This document shows, one piece after another, positions 43,250 through 56,045 of a stretch of 62,500 nt of DNA. The notes under the pieces are model-generated. The model saw only the letters and a program-made list of their open reading frames with translations, was not told where the DNA came from and searched no databases. Both the position numbers and the translations under genes were made by a program. The DNA comes from Chrysomallon squamiferum. Its lineage: Eukaryota > Mollusca > Gastropoda > Neomphalida > Peltospiridae. How positions within the stretch are numbered: position 1 is the first letter of the stretch; each line of letters begins with the position of its first letter. The stretch is from NCBI GenBank assembly GCA_012295275.1, contig CM022666.1:16551772-16614271 (forward strand), read 5' to 3'.

Positions 43250-43490
43250 AGAAATTTTATACTTTAGTACTGTCTCAGATATTTTATACTTTAGTTCTAT
43301 CAGATATATCTTATAGTTTACCAGTCAGTTAGAGAAATTCAATATATTACTGTTGTCAGATATTTTCAAATCTTATCACTATTTATATTACACCATCGTC
43401 TGAGATATTTTATATTTCTTACCATTGTCGGATATATTTTATATCTCACCATTATTAGAAATATTTTACATCTTACCATTGTCAGAATAT
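43250..43490. repeat. Degenerate repeat at the start of the intron
   Basis: Phrases like cagatattttatactttag and atattttatatcttaccatt recur with irregular spacing of about 30-60 bp directly after the donor site. Confidence 0.45.
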
Positions 43491-43888
43491 GTTTTTTTAA
43501 AATTTAACCAGAGAAATTCTAAAACTTTATGTTTATTTATATCAAGAAACATTCATTATAAAAAAAAATGAAAGTCCCAAATTTGTTTAACTTTCATTAC
43601 CCTATTTTACGTATAGATGATTTTATATACCATATAAATTACTGTTCATTATCTATCCCCCCCACACACACACATGTCTGTCTGTTATATAAATGCACGT
43701 TCTATAAATTACACTATAATGAAACAAATCAACTGAACGCCCTCGCAACAGATGTTTTAATAATATTTTAATCGTAATAACAAAACCCTAAAATAGTAAT
43801 AAAAAAATACCTAAATAAATAAATTAATAAATACAAAAAATAAAAAAAAAAGAAATAAGAAAGAAAACGAAGAAAAAACAAACAGCAA

Positions 43889-43955
<67 letters not shown>

Positions 43956-44164
43956 TAAATTAATAGTGATTAGATATTTGTTTTCTCTTAACACAAAACT
44001 AATAAATAACATTATTAACAAAGTTAAAATAAAGAGTGTTTAAGATGTTTGTTCACAAAAACATTGTTTTGTTTAGATAAAATAAAGTCTCGTCTGTAGG
44101 ACAAACGTTTAAATCGATGTATGAACAATCTGACACCTGGCAACATTAATAAAACAAATAAGAG

Positions 44165-44202
<38 letters not shown>

Positions 44203-45644
44203 CAACTACTCACCTTGTACGTCTGTATAACCGTCTGTGTGTTATGTGTGTTCGTGCGTGTATTATTGATACCAATCAGTACTTGTCAAGAGGCGGATTT
44301 CCTCTCTCTTATTATCACACACACGCACATACACACATACACACACGCACACACACACATACACACACGCATACACACACATATATTCATTGTCCATCTA
44401 ATCACAGTTTAATAAATACGAATGTTGACTACAGTGTTTTGTTTCAAAGATAAAAGTTCACTAGTCAGTAATATCTATACCTATCTATCTGTCTATCTAC
44501 CTATCTATCTGTCTATCTATCTACCTATCTGTCTATCTACCTATCTATCTAAATACGAATGTTGACTACAATGTTTGGTTTCAACAATGAAAAAAAGAAA
44601 GAAAAAGTACTAAAACGAATAACGCTAAATCTTCATAACTACACTAATTTGTAACAAAAAATCTCCATCCGCAAATTCAAAGAGAAAAACACAAGCATAC
44701 CACAGACTTTCATTGGTAAGAATTTGTATGAAAATTTGATGAAGAGTTAATTACTTTTAACTGTTTCTTTATTTATACAAATACTTCTTTATTTAGTTAT
44801 TTTTATTTTCATTGTGATGTATATTGTAGCGAGGTGAAATCTTACTAATAACTGTCGTTAGTCCACTAGGAGCGGCTCTGATAACTAAGACTGTGATCTG
44901 TTTTATTATCACATACGACTTTTCATAGCGTATCTGTCTGTTTGTATGTGACCATGACGCAGATTTATTTTTAGATTGTAAACTCTTAGGTTATGTGATT
45001 TATACAGATCTATCTATACTCGAGTATCTTGTTTACTAAACTGAATGAAATATCGTGAAGGAAAACGAGAAATGCTAAATATAATAACAAGAAATATATT
45101 ACAGTAAATTAAACAGTACAATATTTAATTTTTAATAGTGTTAATTAAATGTTTAATTTTGTGTTCAGTTTAGTTTATGTTAAATGTAAACAAAATATAT
45201 ATTTTTGTGTTGTATTGTTATATTATATCGCATATCATATATATGAATCATTTATCATGTCATACTGGTATATAGATAACAGATTTATGTATATTAATAA
45301 AGTTTTTATACACGTTTGGTATATGAAATAGATAACTATTTATTTACTGGTAATAATCTGTCTTCTTTCAGAATTTAAATCAGCCTAAAGTTCAAAGTTT
45401 TATTTCAGCTGTTAAAGTCACATGACTTAATATTTGTAATATATTTTATTATGCCAGACACATTTTAATGTTTTGGGTAAACGATGTAGAAAAATTTCAG
45501 CTTTTAGTTTCTTTTCTGAACAGCGATGAACGTACATGTTTGAGTTCATTCCTCCTATTTCTTTCTTTTTCTATCTTTATGTTACATCTTTAACAAGATG
45601 GATCAGCAGGTATACGTTTAAATAAATCGTAATAAATAAAACAA

Positions 45645-45710
<66 letters not shown>

Positions 45711-46241
45711 TTAGTTTCGATAATACTAAATATTTGTATATAAACACATAGGAACCTATCCATAGACAATATTAATATGTATAAATGCATGTGCGCACAA
45801 AATATCCACAAGTTATCCACATAGCTGTAAAAATAACATCTGTTTACCGGGATGAACATGTTTTTCAACAACACGGCTTTTTAAATTTTTTAGAATTTAT
45901 TTTAGTTACGTGATTAATTAAAGCGAGCAGGTTAGAACATCACGTAACCGAATTACAAGTCGGGTGTATCATCCGAATCAGACCTTTTCCTAAATTTACA
46001 AGCAGATTAGATAATGACGTTAAAACTCTGATAACGAAATGACGCAATGGGCTAGCAACGAGATTCAAGCAGCAAGTGTTTCTTCATTTTTCTTCAGTGT
46101 TCATTTATTTTTATTGATTGATTGATTTATTTATTTTTTTTTTACCTCTAGAAATTAAGTTGAAAGAAGCTTTCAAAACAAATATGTAAAGCTACAAAAT
46201 ATCTTTCTTCCTCTTCTTCTTCTTCTTCTTTCTTTTCTTCT

Positions 46242-46246
<5 letters not shown>
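43491..46246. other. Intronic sequence with microsatellites
   Basis: (AAT)n at 43889-43953, (CA)n at 44166-44201 and around 44320-44380, (CTAT)n 44479-44550, (AAAT)n 45628-45706. The remainder is AT-rich unique DNA. Confidence 0.55.

Positions 46247-46317
<71 letters not shown>
46247..46317. repeat. (CT)n microsatellite
   Basis: A 70-bp perfect dinucleotide run preceded by (CTT)n. Confidence 0.9.
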
Positions 46318-46318
<1 letters not shown>

Positions 46319-46885
46319 GACACATACAAAGACAACCTAAAACTTGTTTTTGTCGTTGTGTTCTTTATCTATTTACTGTTGATATGTAATCGCCGTTGAC
46401 GTTGATGTTGTTTTGTTGGTTCAGACAAGTTAGTTTCGCGTACAACTGCCTCGGGTACATTTATTTCCGCGTCTTGATTGACTATCAAATAATTTATGTG
46501 TTTGTTACATTTCTTGCCCAACATCCGGGCTCTTGGCTGGAATATTATATTACACTCTGAGCCGGAGGGGGATTATTAAAATTTTTGTTTTTCTCTAAAA
46601 TGTGACCGGTGGGGGGTTGACACGCCGAGTTTATCTCTCTGCGCTTTAAACAGAGGACTGAACTTTTATAACAGAATTATGACGTTTTATGCAACACGTT
46701 GGGCAAAGCTATAAGCGTTAAAATTTGTGGCGCATAAAACAAAAGACTGATAATTTAATTGTTCATATAATTCTGAATCAAATGAATATTAATTAATTCA
46801 GCAGAGGAAAACATTTTTTTTTTTTTTTTTTTTGTGATTCAGTTACTTTTAAAAATGAGTTGATATAATGATTCACGTTCTGTGA

Positions 46886-47514
<629 letters not shown>

Positions 47515-47566
47515 TTTCAGACCGACTCTATCATGATTAGTTAAAAGTAAACAAAACAGAATATAT

Positions 47567-47572
47567 TTTATT
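47567..47572 (-). terminator. Polyadenylation signal AATAAA for the antisense candidate exon
   Basis: AATAAA on the minus strand about 105 nt past the TAA of the exon at 47677-47881. Confidence 0.35.
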
Positions 47573-47676
47573 TGACATAAGTGAATATATTACATGTTAT
47601 TTACAGACAGACATAACAGACTGAATACTGGCGGCAAGAAGTAGGAAAAAAACAACAACAGGAAAATAAATCTTAT

Positions 47677-47881
47677 TTAATCTGCAAAACCTTTGACCTT
47701 TGCTAAACTTCTCAGTTTATCAACAAACGTGTTTGGACTCGATTTTTGTATTCCATAATTTAATCCGGCTTTGTATAATATTTCTTTAACGGCCAACTGG
47801 AGTTTTTCGTATAAAGAAAATAGCGGATTATACGTTCGCCGTTGGGCGTTTGTTTCGTGTTCGGCGTAATAACGGAATTTA
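47677..47881 (-). CDS. Candidate terminal exon of an unknown antisense gene inside the large intron
   Basis: On the minus strand an acceptor (attgtgttattacag) precedes 47881, and the frame runs 67 complete codons to TAA at 47677-47679, entering in phase 2. An AATAAA at 47567-47572 follows about 105 nt later, a normal 3' UTR spacing. The peptide looks protein-like: KFRYYAEHETNAQ, then YNPLFSLYEKLQLAVKEIL and a basic end (VDKLRSLAKVKGFAD), predicted mostly helical. I do not recognise the family. Its composition differs from the repeats on both sides, with a (GA)n array starting below the polyadenylation signal. Earlier exons would be at higher coordinates and were not found. It could instead be a decayed retrocopy or a chance frame. 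Confidence 0.35.
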
Positions 47882-48245
47882 CTGTAATAACACAATTTTC
47901 CGTTATTCAGAAAATGACTCAGCTAACTGAGAACATTAGACGCTGGAACACAAATCTCGGTTTTAGTCTTTGTGTCGAGAACGGTACACGCAGTTCTGTT
48001 TCAGAGGAAATAATTTTTAAATTTTAAAATAAATGTTAGACGTTGTTGTGTAATAGTGTGCGTGTTGCGACACGCGTGTGTTTTACTGTGTCTGAAAATT
48101 TAACTATTTTACTTCACGTCTCTGTTCTCACACATTCGTAAACAGATCCGTAAAAAAGTAGAATAGTCTAATATAAGACTCATCCATTCTTTTTTTTCTC
48201 TCTCTCTCTTTTTTCTTTTGCTGTTCACCGTTTCGTTTCTTTTTA

Positions 48246-48540
48246 GTTATTATTGTTATTGTTGTTGTTGTTGTTGTTGTTGGTGTTGTTGGTGTGGTGG
48301 TTGTGGTGGTGGTGTGCTCGTAATTTTCTTACTGTTTTACTATTATTGTTTTGTTTGTTTGTTTTCTTCTTCTTCTTCTTCTTCTTCTTCTTTCTTCTTC
48401 TTCTACTTATTAGTAGTAGTAGCAGCAGCAGCTGCAGTAGTTGTTGTAATAGTAAAAGGTAATAACAGTAACAGTAGAATGGTAGAAGTTGTGGTTGTAT
48501 CACTGCTGCTGTTGCTGCTGCTGTTGTATCTGTAACATCT
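48246..48540. repeat. Mixed triplet repeats (GTT, CTT, AGT, GCT)
   Basis: Successive triplet runs that keep multiple frames open on both strands. The apparent 105- and 111-codon frames here are low complexity. Confidence 0.8.
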
Positions 48541-48639
48541 ATACGGCCCCACCTTCCTGGCTCTGCGCGTGGGCACATTTTTATATAAAACTACACAAAT
48601 GTTAACTAGAATTAAAATATACTAGTTAGTGAATGAAAG

Positions 48640-48900
48640 AATAAAGAGGCTTAGGAATAAATGAATAGAGAAGTTAACGAATGAACGAATGATATGATTT
48701 AATGAAAGAAATTAAGAAATGAGTGAATAAAGAAGTTAAGAAACAAAAGAATGTTTAATGAATGAATGAATAAAGAAGTTAACGAATGAATGAATTATAT
48801 CATTTAATGAGGGAATAAATAATTAAGTTAATGACTTAAAGTATAAAGAAGTTAATACACGAATAACAGAACTGACGAGCTAATAAAAGAACGAATGCGA
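48640..48900. repeat. Degenerate repeat with (GAAT) and aaagaagttaa words
   Basis: The phrase gaataaagaagttaacgaat recurs three to four times at irregular spacing of about 50-80 bp. Confidence 0.45.
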
Positions 48901-48979
48901 ACTGAATGTAAATAATTGATATCTTGCCAGCGGCTCACTGACAGAAAATGCATCTTCGAAAATTACTTTTTGTCTTTTC

Positions 48980-49075
48980 CGTGCTCTCGCACCTCCTCGT
49001 GTGTTTCCGTGCTCTCGCACCTCCTCGTGTCTTTCCGTCACTCGCACCTCCTCGTGTGTTTCCGTCACTCGCCGC
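48980..49075. repeat. 28-bp GC-rich tandem repeat, about 3.4 copies
   Basis: The unit contains gtgctctcgcacctcctcgt and gtgtttcc. Copies start at about 48981, 49009, 49037 and 49063. It is unusually GC-rich for the neighbourhood and generates EEVRE-type repeats in the minus frame. Confidence 0.75.
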
Positions 49076-50340
49076 TCTAGTATTCTACAAGCACAGAAGA
49101 ACTGCCGTTGTGGCTGATGTATTTTTACATACACTGATGTGTTTAATGAGAGCGTGATCGACGTCGTGGTTTTCGTCTACACAGAAGCAGTTTGTTAATC
49201 TGCATGTTAGCGCCTCTGCCTCGTGTCTGCTTCGCGCCCAATTAACTGAGAACTTTGAGCGTGCCTCGCACGTGCAACCCGACACCACCCATCAGTACCG
49301 GCCAGCAGATTAACAACCAGCACGTTTGTTGAACATTTCCGAGTCCTACAGAAACATTTTAAAATATATATATATATATTTAACCAATTAATAATTCGCT
49401 TGAAGTAAACACATGTCAGTGTTTATGTAAAATCTTTATTTGAAAATTCGTGGTATGCAGTGGCCTGATTAGTAATAAAATATATTCATTTAAAAGAGAA
49501 AGTTATAACAGATTTTTTTAAACCAATATTATATATATATATTTTTTAAATTTAGACATAGCAACAACCAACAAGAACAACATTAAAACAACAACAACAA
49601 TAAAAAAAAGTTAGTTGTAGTAGTAATAGTAGTAAAGTAGTAGTAGTGATAGTAGTAAAATAGTAGTAGTGATAGTAGTAAAATAGTAGTAGTAGTAGTA
49701 ATATTAGTAATAGTGGTAGCAGTAGTAGCAGTAGTAGCAGTAGTAGTAGTAGTAATATTAGTAATAGTGGTAGTAGTAGTAGTAGTAGTAGTAGTAGTCG
49801 TAGTGGTAGTAATAGTAGTAATAGTAGAATTAGCAGTAGCAGTAATATTAGGAGTAGTGGTAGTAGCAGCAGCGGTTGTAGTAGTAGTGCTAGTAATAGT
49901 AGTTGTAAAAACGTAGATGACGTTGTTGGCTAAAATTAAAAGGTACCTGGTGTAAAATCACAGGTAACTATAAATAAAATACTGTGGTGGATTTGTCGTG
50001 AGTAAAATATACGAGATATCTGCTGTGTACGATACATGATATATGTAAGAGACAGCTCTGTAGTTAGATATTATTACATGTACGTGTGTTCAGCTTAGTG
50101 TTAATGTGGTGTCTCTTTACACGTCAAACGTACTAACAACTCGTACACTGACTACAGTCGTTATTTAACTGCTAATGTGCAAACTCGCGAGCCCACAAGA
50201 ACTGACAGATCAGAAACAGAAACCATCTCCAAATCCTGTTTCAAATCTCTGCTTTGTCATCCGAGTCCTGACGAGTTATAATTTGTTACTGTCCTGGACT
50301 TACGTTGTTGTTGCTGCTGTTCTGTTGTTGTTATTGTTAA

Positions 50341-50387
<47 letters not shown>

Positions 50388-51385
50388 ATGTTATCTGTTG
50401 TTGCTGTTGTTATTATTATTATTACTTCTGCTACTACTGCTACCGCTACTGCTGCTACTACTACTGCTACTACTATTATTATTGCTGTCGTTGTTATTGT
50501 TTACTATGTTAATCTATAATTTATTGGCATATGGAATCTGAACATTTAAAGAAACTGTATAACTTTTACGTTCTGTATAAAAGAAGTAAAGCAAAACTGA
50601 TTTAAAACCGTCGAAACACGAACAAACATTGCTGATACAATACTCCGTTAGTTAAACTGCTGATACAAGGCTAAAATACGTTTCTGATTATGTCACCTGT
50701 AGTTAAACTTCTGACGTCATACATACACTGTTAAACTGATGAATACTATTACATTTATTTAGTTAAATTGCTGAGTTACGTTGTTGATATGGTTACGTGC
50801 ATATAACTATTTTGTCTGCTGAACGTCAGATTACTGAGGTTGTTGTTGCATCACGTGACTAGTCTCTATTAATTCGTGTCGTCTGCTACGATCTCCTGCT
50901 ATTTTAAACAAATTAAACGTGGACATCACGGCGTTCTCTCTGATAACTTGCTATCATCCAAACTCCGACTCGACACGCTCAGTCCGCATCAAGTAAAATG
51001 TTCTTAACTCGCCAACAGCACTGGGATCGAAACCAATCCAGAGTAAGGTTGAAAACAACGACTAAATCTCAGTGACACATTAGTCTCGCTACGGTTAAGA
51101 AGTCAGATTATTAACAGGAGCGACTGTCATTGTGGAATCATATCCAAAGATATTTAGACATATAACTGTAGGGTAGTGATATCGTTGTGTAACTGAGAAC
51201 ACACGGACATACAGACAGGGCCCTTGTTCTTTCTAACAAACTAAACAAAACGTTGTTTTGAGTAACAAAGGGATTCCTGAGTTGTTTGTATGACAAACGT
51301 GCTTGAACTTGCAGTGTACGTAAATTAAACTGGTAGACTGACTGACTCTTAAATACATTTTTATTATAATTATATTCATTATACT

Positions 51386-51431
<46 letters not shown>

Positions 51432-51994
51432 GAACGTAATATGATATATATACTATAATACAAATTAATAAATTAAAGGCCGGTTTTATGGTATTTAACT
51501 GTATTAAATATGCAACAACACGTGACAGGTATTTAAGAAGTGATACGAGGTGTATTCAACATTATCTGGGTCACATTCTCAGGAACTGACACAAACGATG
51601 ACACAGGAACGGAAATCACTGTTATTACACTTAGAACAAAGCGTCGGTTCACTTAAACTTATTATTATACGTGAGTGGGTTTCTGTAATACCACACGAGC
51701 AGCGTCTGTAACCTTGTATTTGTGTGTCAAGTTTAGGTCAGGGTGTGTGTGTGCGTGGTTTTTGTTTGTTTGTTTGCCTGTTAGTCTGTGTGTGTTTGTG
51801 TGGATTAGTGTATTGCTTTTCGTAGAGGTTGAAAATATCGATTTTCTTAATGAGATCTAATAGGAGAAGGAAAGAAATCGAAGGAGTGAGTGAATAAGAG
51901 TGACAGAAAGAGAGATAAAGAGAAAATGAGAGAGAGAATGGCAGAGCCAGCAAAAAGGAGAGAGAAAGAGAGAGTGTGTGAGAGAGATAGAGAG

Positions 51995-52026
<32 letters not shown>

Positions 52027-53017
52027 TCAGTGAGAGTGTCTGTCTGTGTCTGTTTGTGTGTCTGTGTCTGTGTGTGTGAGAGAGATAGAGAGAGAGTGAG
52101 AGTGTCTGTGTGTGTGTGTGTCTGTTTGTGTGTCTGTGTCTGTGTGTGTGAGAGAGACTAACAGCTGTGTTGTATCATACTGCACGTGTTTACATTAATG
52201 TTACACAAAACGGAGTAAAAGCTAAACGTTTATTTCTCACATAAATCACTGTCAGCGACAACGTTTGATGTACACTGTGTATTTTATCAGCCCCTTCTAC
52301 TTCTCCGTGTAACAGGATGTTACAAGTCAGGCCGTCAAGTAGGTCACGTGATACACATAAAAGTGAAAGTGTTATTTTTAAACACCGCTAGATGTTTACA
52401 CATTCTACAATTTATATATGATACTGAGTGGAATTTTGTTAGTGACTAAAATATCACGAATTACGTATACAATTTGGCCTGCTTCTGTTACGTGATGTAG
52501 CAGATGTAGAGTCACAGAACCTTACAGTTGTTCCTGCTAAGACGACGCTTTGCCTGTTACAACACATTCAGTGTTTCTGTTAACGTATAAAATAACACGG
52601 GCTGGACATAATATATATATATTATTATTATTATTATTATTTATTATTATTATTATTATTAAGAACGTGACGTGTTACATAAAATGCGCCAGGTTTTTTT
52701 TTTTATTTTTTTTTTTTTATTGATATATTTTACTTGTAACGGATTTACATAAAACGTTACAACTATCTCGGTTTCAATCTACAAATGGCGCCTGCTGCTC
52801 ATATTGTTAAATATATTACTTTCATCGACCAGTTTGATTAAACTAACCCGTTCACTTTGATCTGAGGCTTTCTGCAGCTGTCAGGTGTAGAGAGATATAT
52901 TTTACTTTGTTTAATACAGAAAACCAGCTCCGTGTTACACAGTACACAGATAGCTCCGTATCACCCCAGCCTAGCATGTAAACACTAAGTTAAATTACTG
53001 TCAGGGTAAATACATAA
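49076..53017. other. Intronic non-coding tract
   Basis: Contains imperfect (AGT)n 49617-49908, (AAT)n 50344-50386, (TACTGC)-type repeats 50400-50500, poly(T) of about 38 bases at 51390-51428, mixed (GA)/(TG)/(TCTG) repeats 51890-52157 and (ATT)n 52609-52662. TGACGTCA is at 50712-50719. No exon is supported. Confidence 0.55.
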
Positions 53018-53195
53018 ATTTATAAAATGATTCTGATAAATATATAAATTATAAAATATAAATACATAAATTATAAAATAATTTTTATAAATATGTAAAT
53101 TATAAAATAATTTTTATAAATATAGAAATTATAAAATAATTTTATATAAATATGTAAATTATAACACAGTTCTTATAAATATATAAATTATAAAC
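53018..53195. repeat. 29-bp AT-rich tandem repeat, about 6 copies
   Basis: The unit resembles aaattataaaataattttta, then taaatatgt. Copies differ by small indels. Confidence 0.65.
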
Positions 53196-53510
53196 TGTTG
53201 GTATTGAATTTGATATTCAATATTTCTGTTTGTTATTATTCTGGTTCATTCCCTGTTTATAAATAGCTGCAGTAACAGACCCGCCAGCTCACCTATCTGT
53301 ATTAATGCGTTTGTAGACAGTTAAAGCTGTGACCACGATCATGTTTATGAATATCCACACAGTCGTATTAAAGTAAACAACGACAGTGCATGGGTATGAG
53401 TTATTTTTGTTATGTTTATGTAACACACTTAAATTATTAAACTCTTTGTCTCAGTACGAAGATGATACATCTGCTTTTAGTAGTAAATTGTTGTTATTAT
53501 TCCGAGTACC

Positions 53511-53826
53511 GTCGTGAAAGTAAAAATAGCTTGAAAGTTGTGTGAGTTTTGTTTATGTCATTGTTACTCGGAAATGTTATAACAAACATCAAACTCGTGT
53601 GTTTTTCTTTGAAACTGTTTGACAAAAAAATAGAATAACAGTTTTATGTTCTGTGATTAAAACACGTCAGTTTGAAAAATGTCAACTTGTCAAGTTTTAA
53701 CGCTGTTTAAATACACAAAGCAGTTTTTATTTTATTTTATTAAATGATTTATTAGCAGCCACGTGTTTGAGCAGACGACGTTAAGTATAACAAAACCAAA
53801 TAAAACTCGTTTTTCGCATTCTCGAA
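53511..53826 (+). repeat. Left arm of a large inverted repeat
   Basis: From about 53585 to 53826 it matches the reverse complement of 54600-54835 with roughly 90% or better identity by eye; the outer 75 bp match more loosely. Exactly shared words include tcaacttgtcaagttttaac and attagcagccacgtgtt. No transposase frame or clear terminal motif was seen. Confidence 0.85.
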
Positions 53827-54599
53827 ATTGATTTCACCGAACACCTGATTCTGAACGTCAGGACCGGACCTGCACGTGATTCCAGAGCGGAGTCTAATTA
53901 CATTCACGTGAAACGTGGCAACAAAGTCTTTAACATAATTAATTTGAGATTATTGTAACGCAAGGCCAAGGAAGAAATACTAGCGTTTACTCCCATCACC
54001 TCGTATGAGACGACATTTTTATTAATATGATTACAAATGATTTATGGACAGATAATTAATTGTTCTTTCTAATTCATGTAACTTTCAGTGCTCTATCTTA
54101 AACAAAAAACAACGACATATGTTTAGTTTAAGAAAAAAAAAAAATAAATAAATAACTGTCCTCTCTTTTCCTTTTGCTGGCAGACCAGATTTAATCTGTC
54201 TTAGTATTTCTAAGTCAGGCACACTTGTACACATCTCTGATATAATTATGTTACGTAGAGCCTGGTTAGTACTATTTTCATTATTTGGATCTGCTGTACT
54301 GTGACACTTTCATTCAGCCATAACAAAAATTTGACGACGTAAACTGGAATCATGAACGACTATAAATTTTATCAAAAATGACGGAAATATTAACTATATT
54401 AATAATTAAAACCAGAATTGTTTTTCATGTTTAGACAATATTATTACGGAAATAAAGTATTTAAAAAAAAAAAAAAAAAAAAGGATAATAAAAATGTTAT
54501 GTGTATAATGTCGTCTTGTGAAACTACTGAATAATAATAAATGATTTCAATAAATAAATAAAATAAAACTCTTTTTGTACGTGTCGACAGTTACGTTAT
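53827..54599. other. Spacer of the inverted repeat
   Basis: Unique sequence with two CACGTG sites (one at 53905-53910), poly(A) tracts and no supported frame. It would form the loop if transcribed as part of the intron. Confidence 0.6.
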
Positions 54600-54905
54600 T
54601 GAAAATGCGAAAAACGAGTTTTATTTGTTTTTGTTATACTTAACGACGTCTGCTCCAACACGTGGCTGCTAATAAATCATTTAATAAAATAAAATAAAAA
54701 CTGCTTTGTGTGTTGAAACAGCGTTAAAACTTGACAAGTTGACATTCTTCAAACTGACGTGTTTTAATCACAGAACATAAAACTGTTATTTTGTTTTTCA
54801 AACAGTTTCAAACGAATACACGCGAGTTTGATGTTCGCTGGTCTAAACAACGTTCCTGTGTAACGTAAACAAAACTTTCAACTTATTTTTACTTCGACTT
54901 CGACA
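54600..54905 (-). repeat. Right arm of the large inverted repeat
   Basis: Reverse complement of the arm at 53511-53826. The spacer between the arms (about 770 bp) is unique, AT-rich, and has poly(A) at 54461-54482 and no coding frame. Confidence 0.85.
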
Positions 54906-55034
54906 GAACTGAGTCATCTCCGTCCCTCCGCCATGACAGAAACACAAACAGTAAAACACTATTTTATCTTTCTACTACTACTAGCATTACAAATATTTCT
55001 ACTACTGCCAGTCCTTATACTACTGATTCAGCTG

Positions 55035-55085
<51 letters not shown>

Positions 55086-55925
55086 ATAATAATAATAATG
55101 TGATGATAATGGTGTTAAAGAAGTATTAAAATGTCAGTGGTAGAGTTGATCGTCGATTTTTTCTGAAGTTCTAACAACTCACAGTATCAGTCAGAATCTG
55201 CGTTTAATATTTCGTGAGTGAAGTCATTTTGTAATTCCACCCGTGTGTTTGACTTAGGCATGTCATTACATAGTTCCAGTCTGCGTGCTGTAATGGGTTT
55301 CTCTTGGCAACTGAAATGTATCACAGTTGACGTGACTTGCTGGCAGCAGAAAGCGACCCTCAAATCCTGAAATCCAGGTCACGTGTTCCAGCGAGACGCA
55401 GTTTTCACTTCAAGACTCACTGAAACTCTGATTTCAGCGGAAAACGTAGCACTGTATTAACAATCACATTCAAATATATTTTTATTTTCCTCTGATGCTT
55501 TTATAAGGCACATGCTTTCTTTTATTGTAGTCAGGCTCGGCGAAGTGTTGCCATGGTAACACAGATTATCTTATAAAATAGCTGTCCATATTCCGCAAAG
55601 CTTTGAAATTATTTTTTCTTTTTTTTCAGTCGTAATGAAATTCTATTTTCAAATGCGACCTTATCAAAACTAATCCTAATTAGATTCATTTTCAGAAAAA
55701 AATATTAAAAAGATGAATAAAAAAAATGGTTCCCAATTGTAGCTCCGACAACCTGAAATAAATTAATTTTTATTTCCTACTTAAAAAGAAATCGAAGATG
55801 TGGTATCAAAGATTGTCGTCTTGGTTCTATTTTTTTTTAAAAAGACACATTTTATAGCAGTACTATTTAAAAAAAAAAAGGTGATTTGTAAAATAAACAT
55901 TCTAGTATTATTATTATTCTAATAA
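54906..55925. other. Intronic non-coding tract
   Basis: (ACT)n at 55038-55086; the rest is AT-rich unique sequence without a supported exon. Confidence 0.5.
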
Positions 55926-56045
55926 AACAATGCTTGTAAAAAAAATATTTCTAGAAATATTACTACATGAAAACAATGCTTGTAAAAAAAATATTTCTAG
56001 AAATATTACTACATGAAAACAGTGTTTGTAAAAAAAATATTCTAC
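55926..56045. repeat. 46-bp direct repeat carrying an 18-bp palindrome
   Basis: Two full copies and a decayed third. Each full copy has the perfect palindrome AATATTTCTAGAAATATT (55944-55961 and 55990-56007), whose centre TTCTAGAA is a tail-to-tail nTTCnnGAAn heat-shock-element pair. Confidence 0.75.

Noticed and set aside
51000-51060. ggatcgaaaccaatcc, resembling a reverse tRNA B box
   Set aside because: The complementary strand shows no A box upstream, so neither tRNA nor SINE could be supported.
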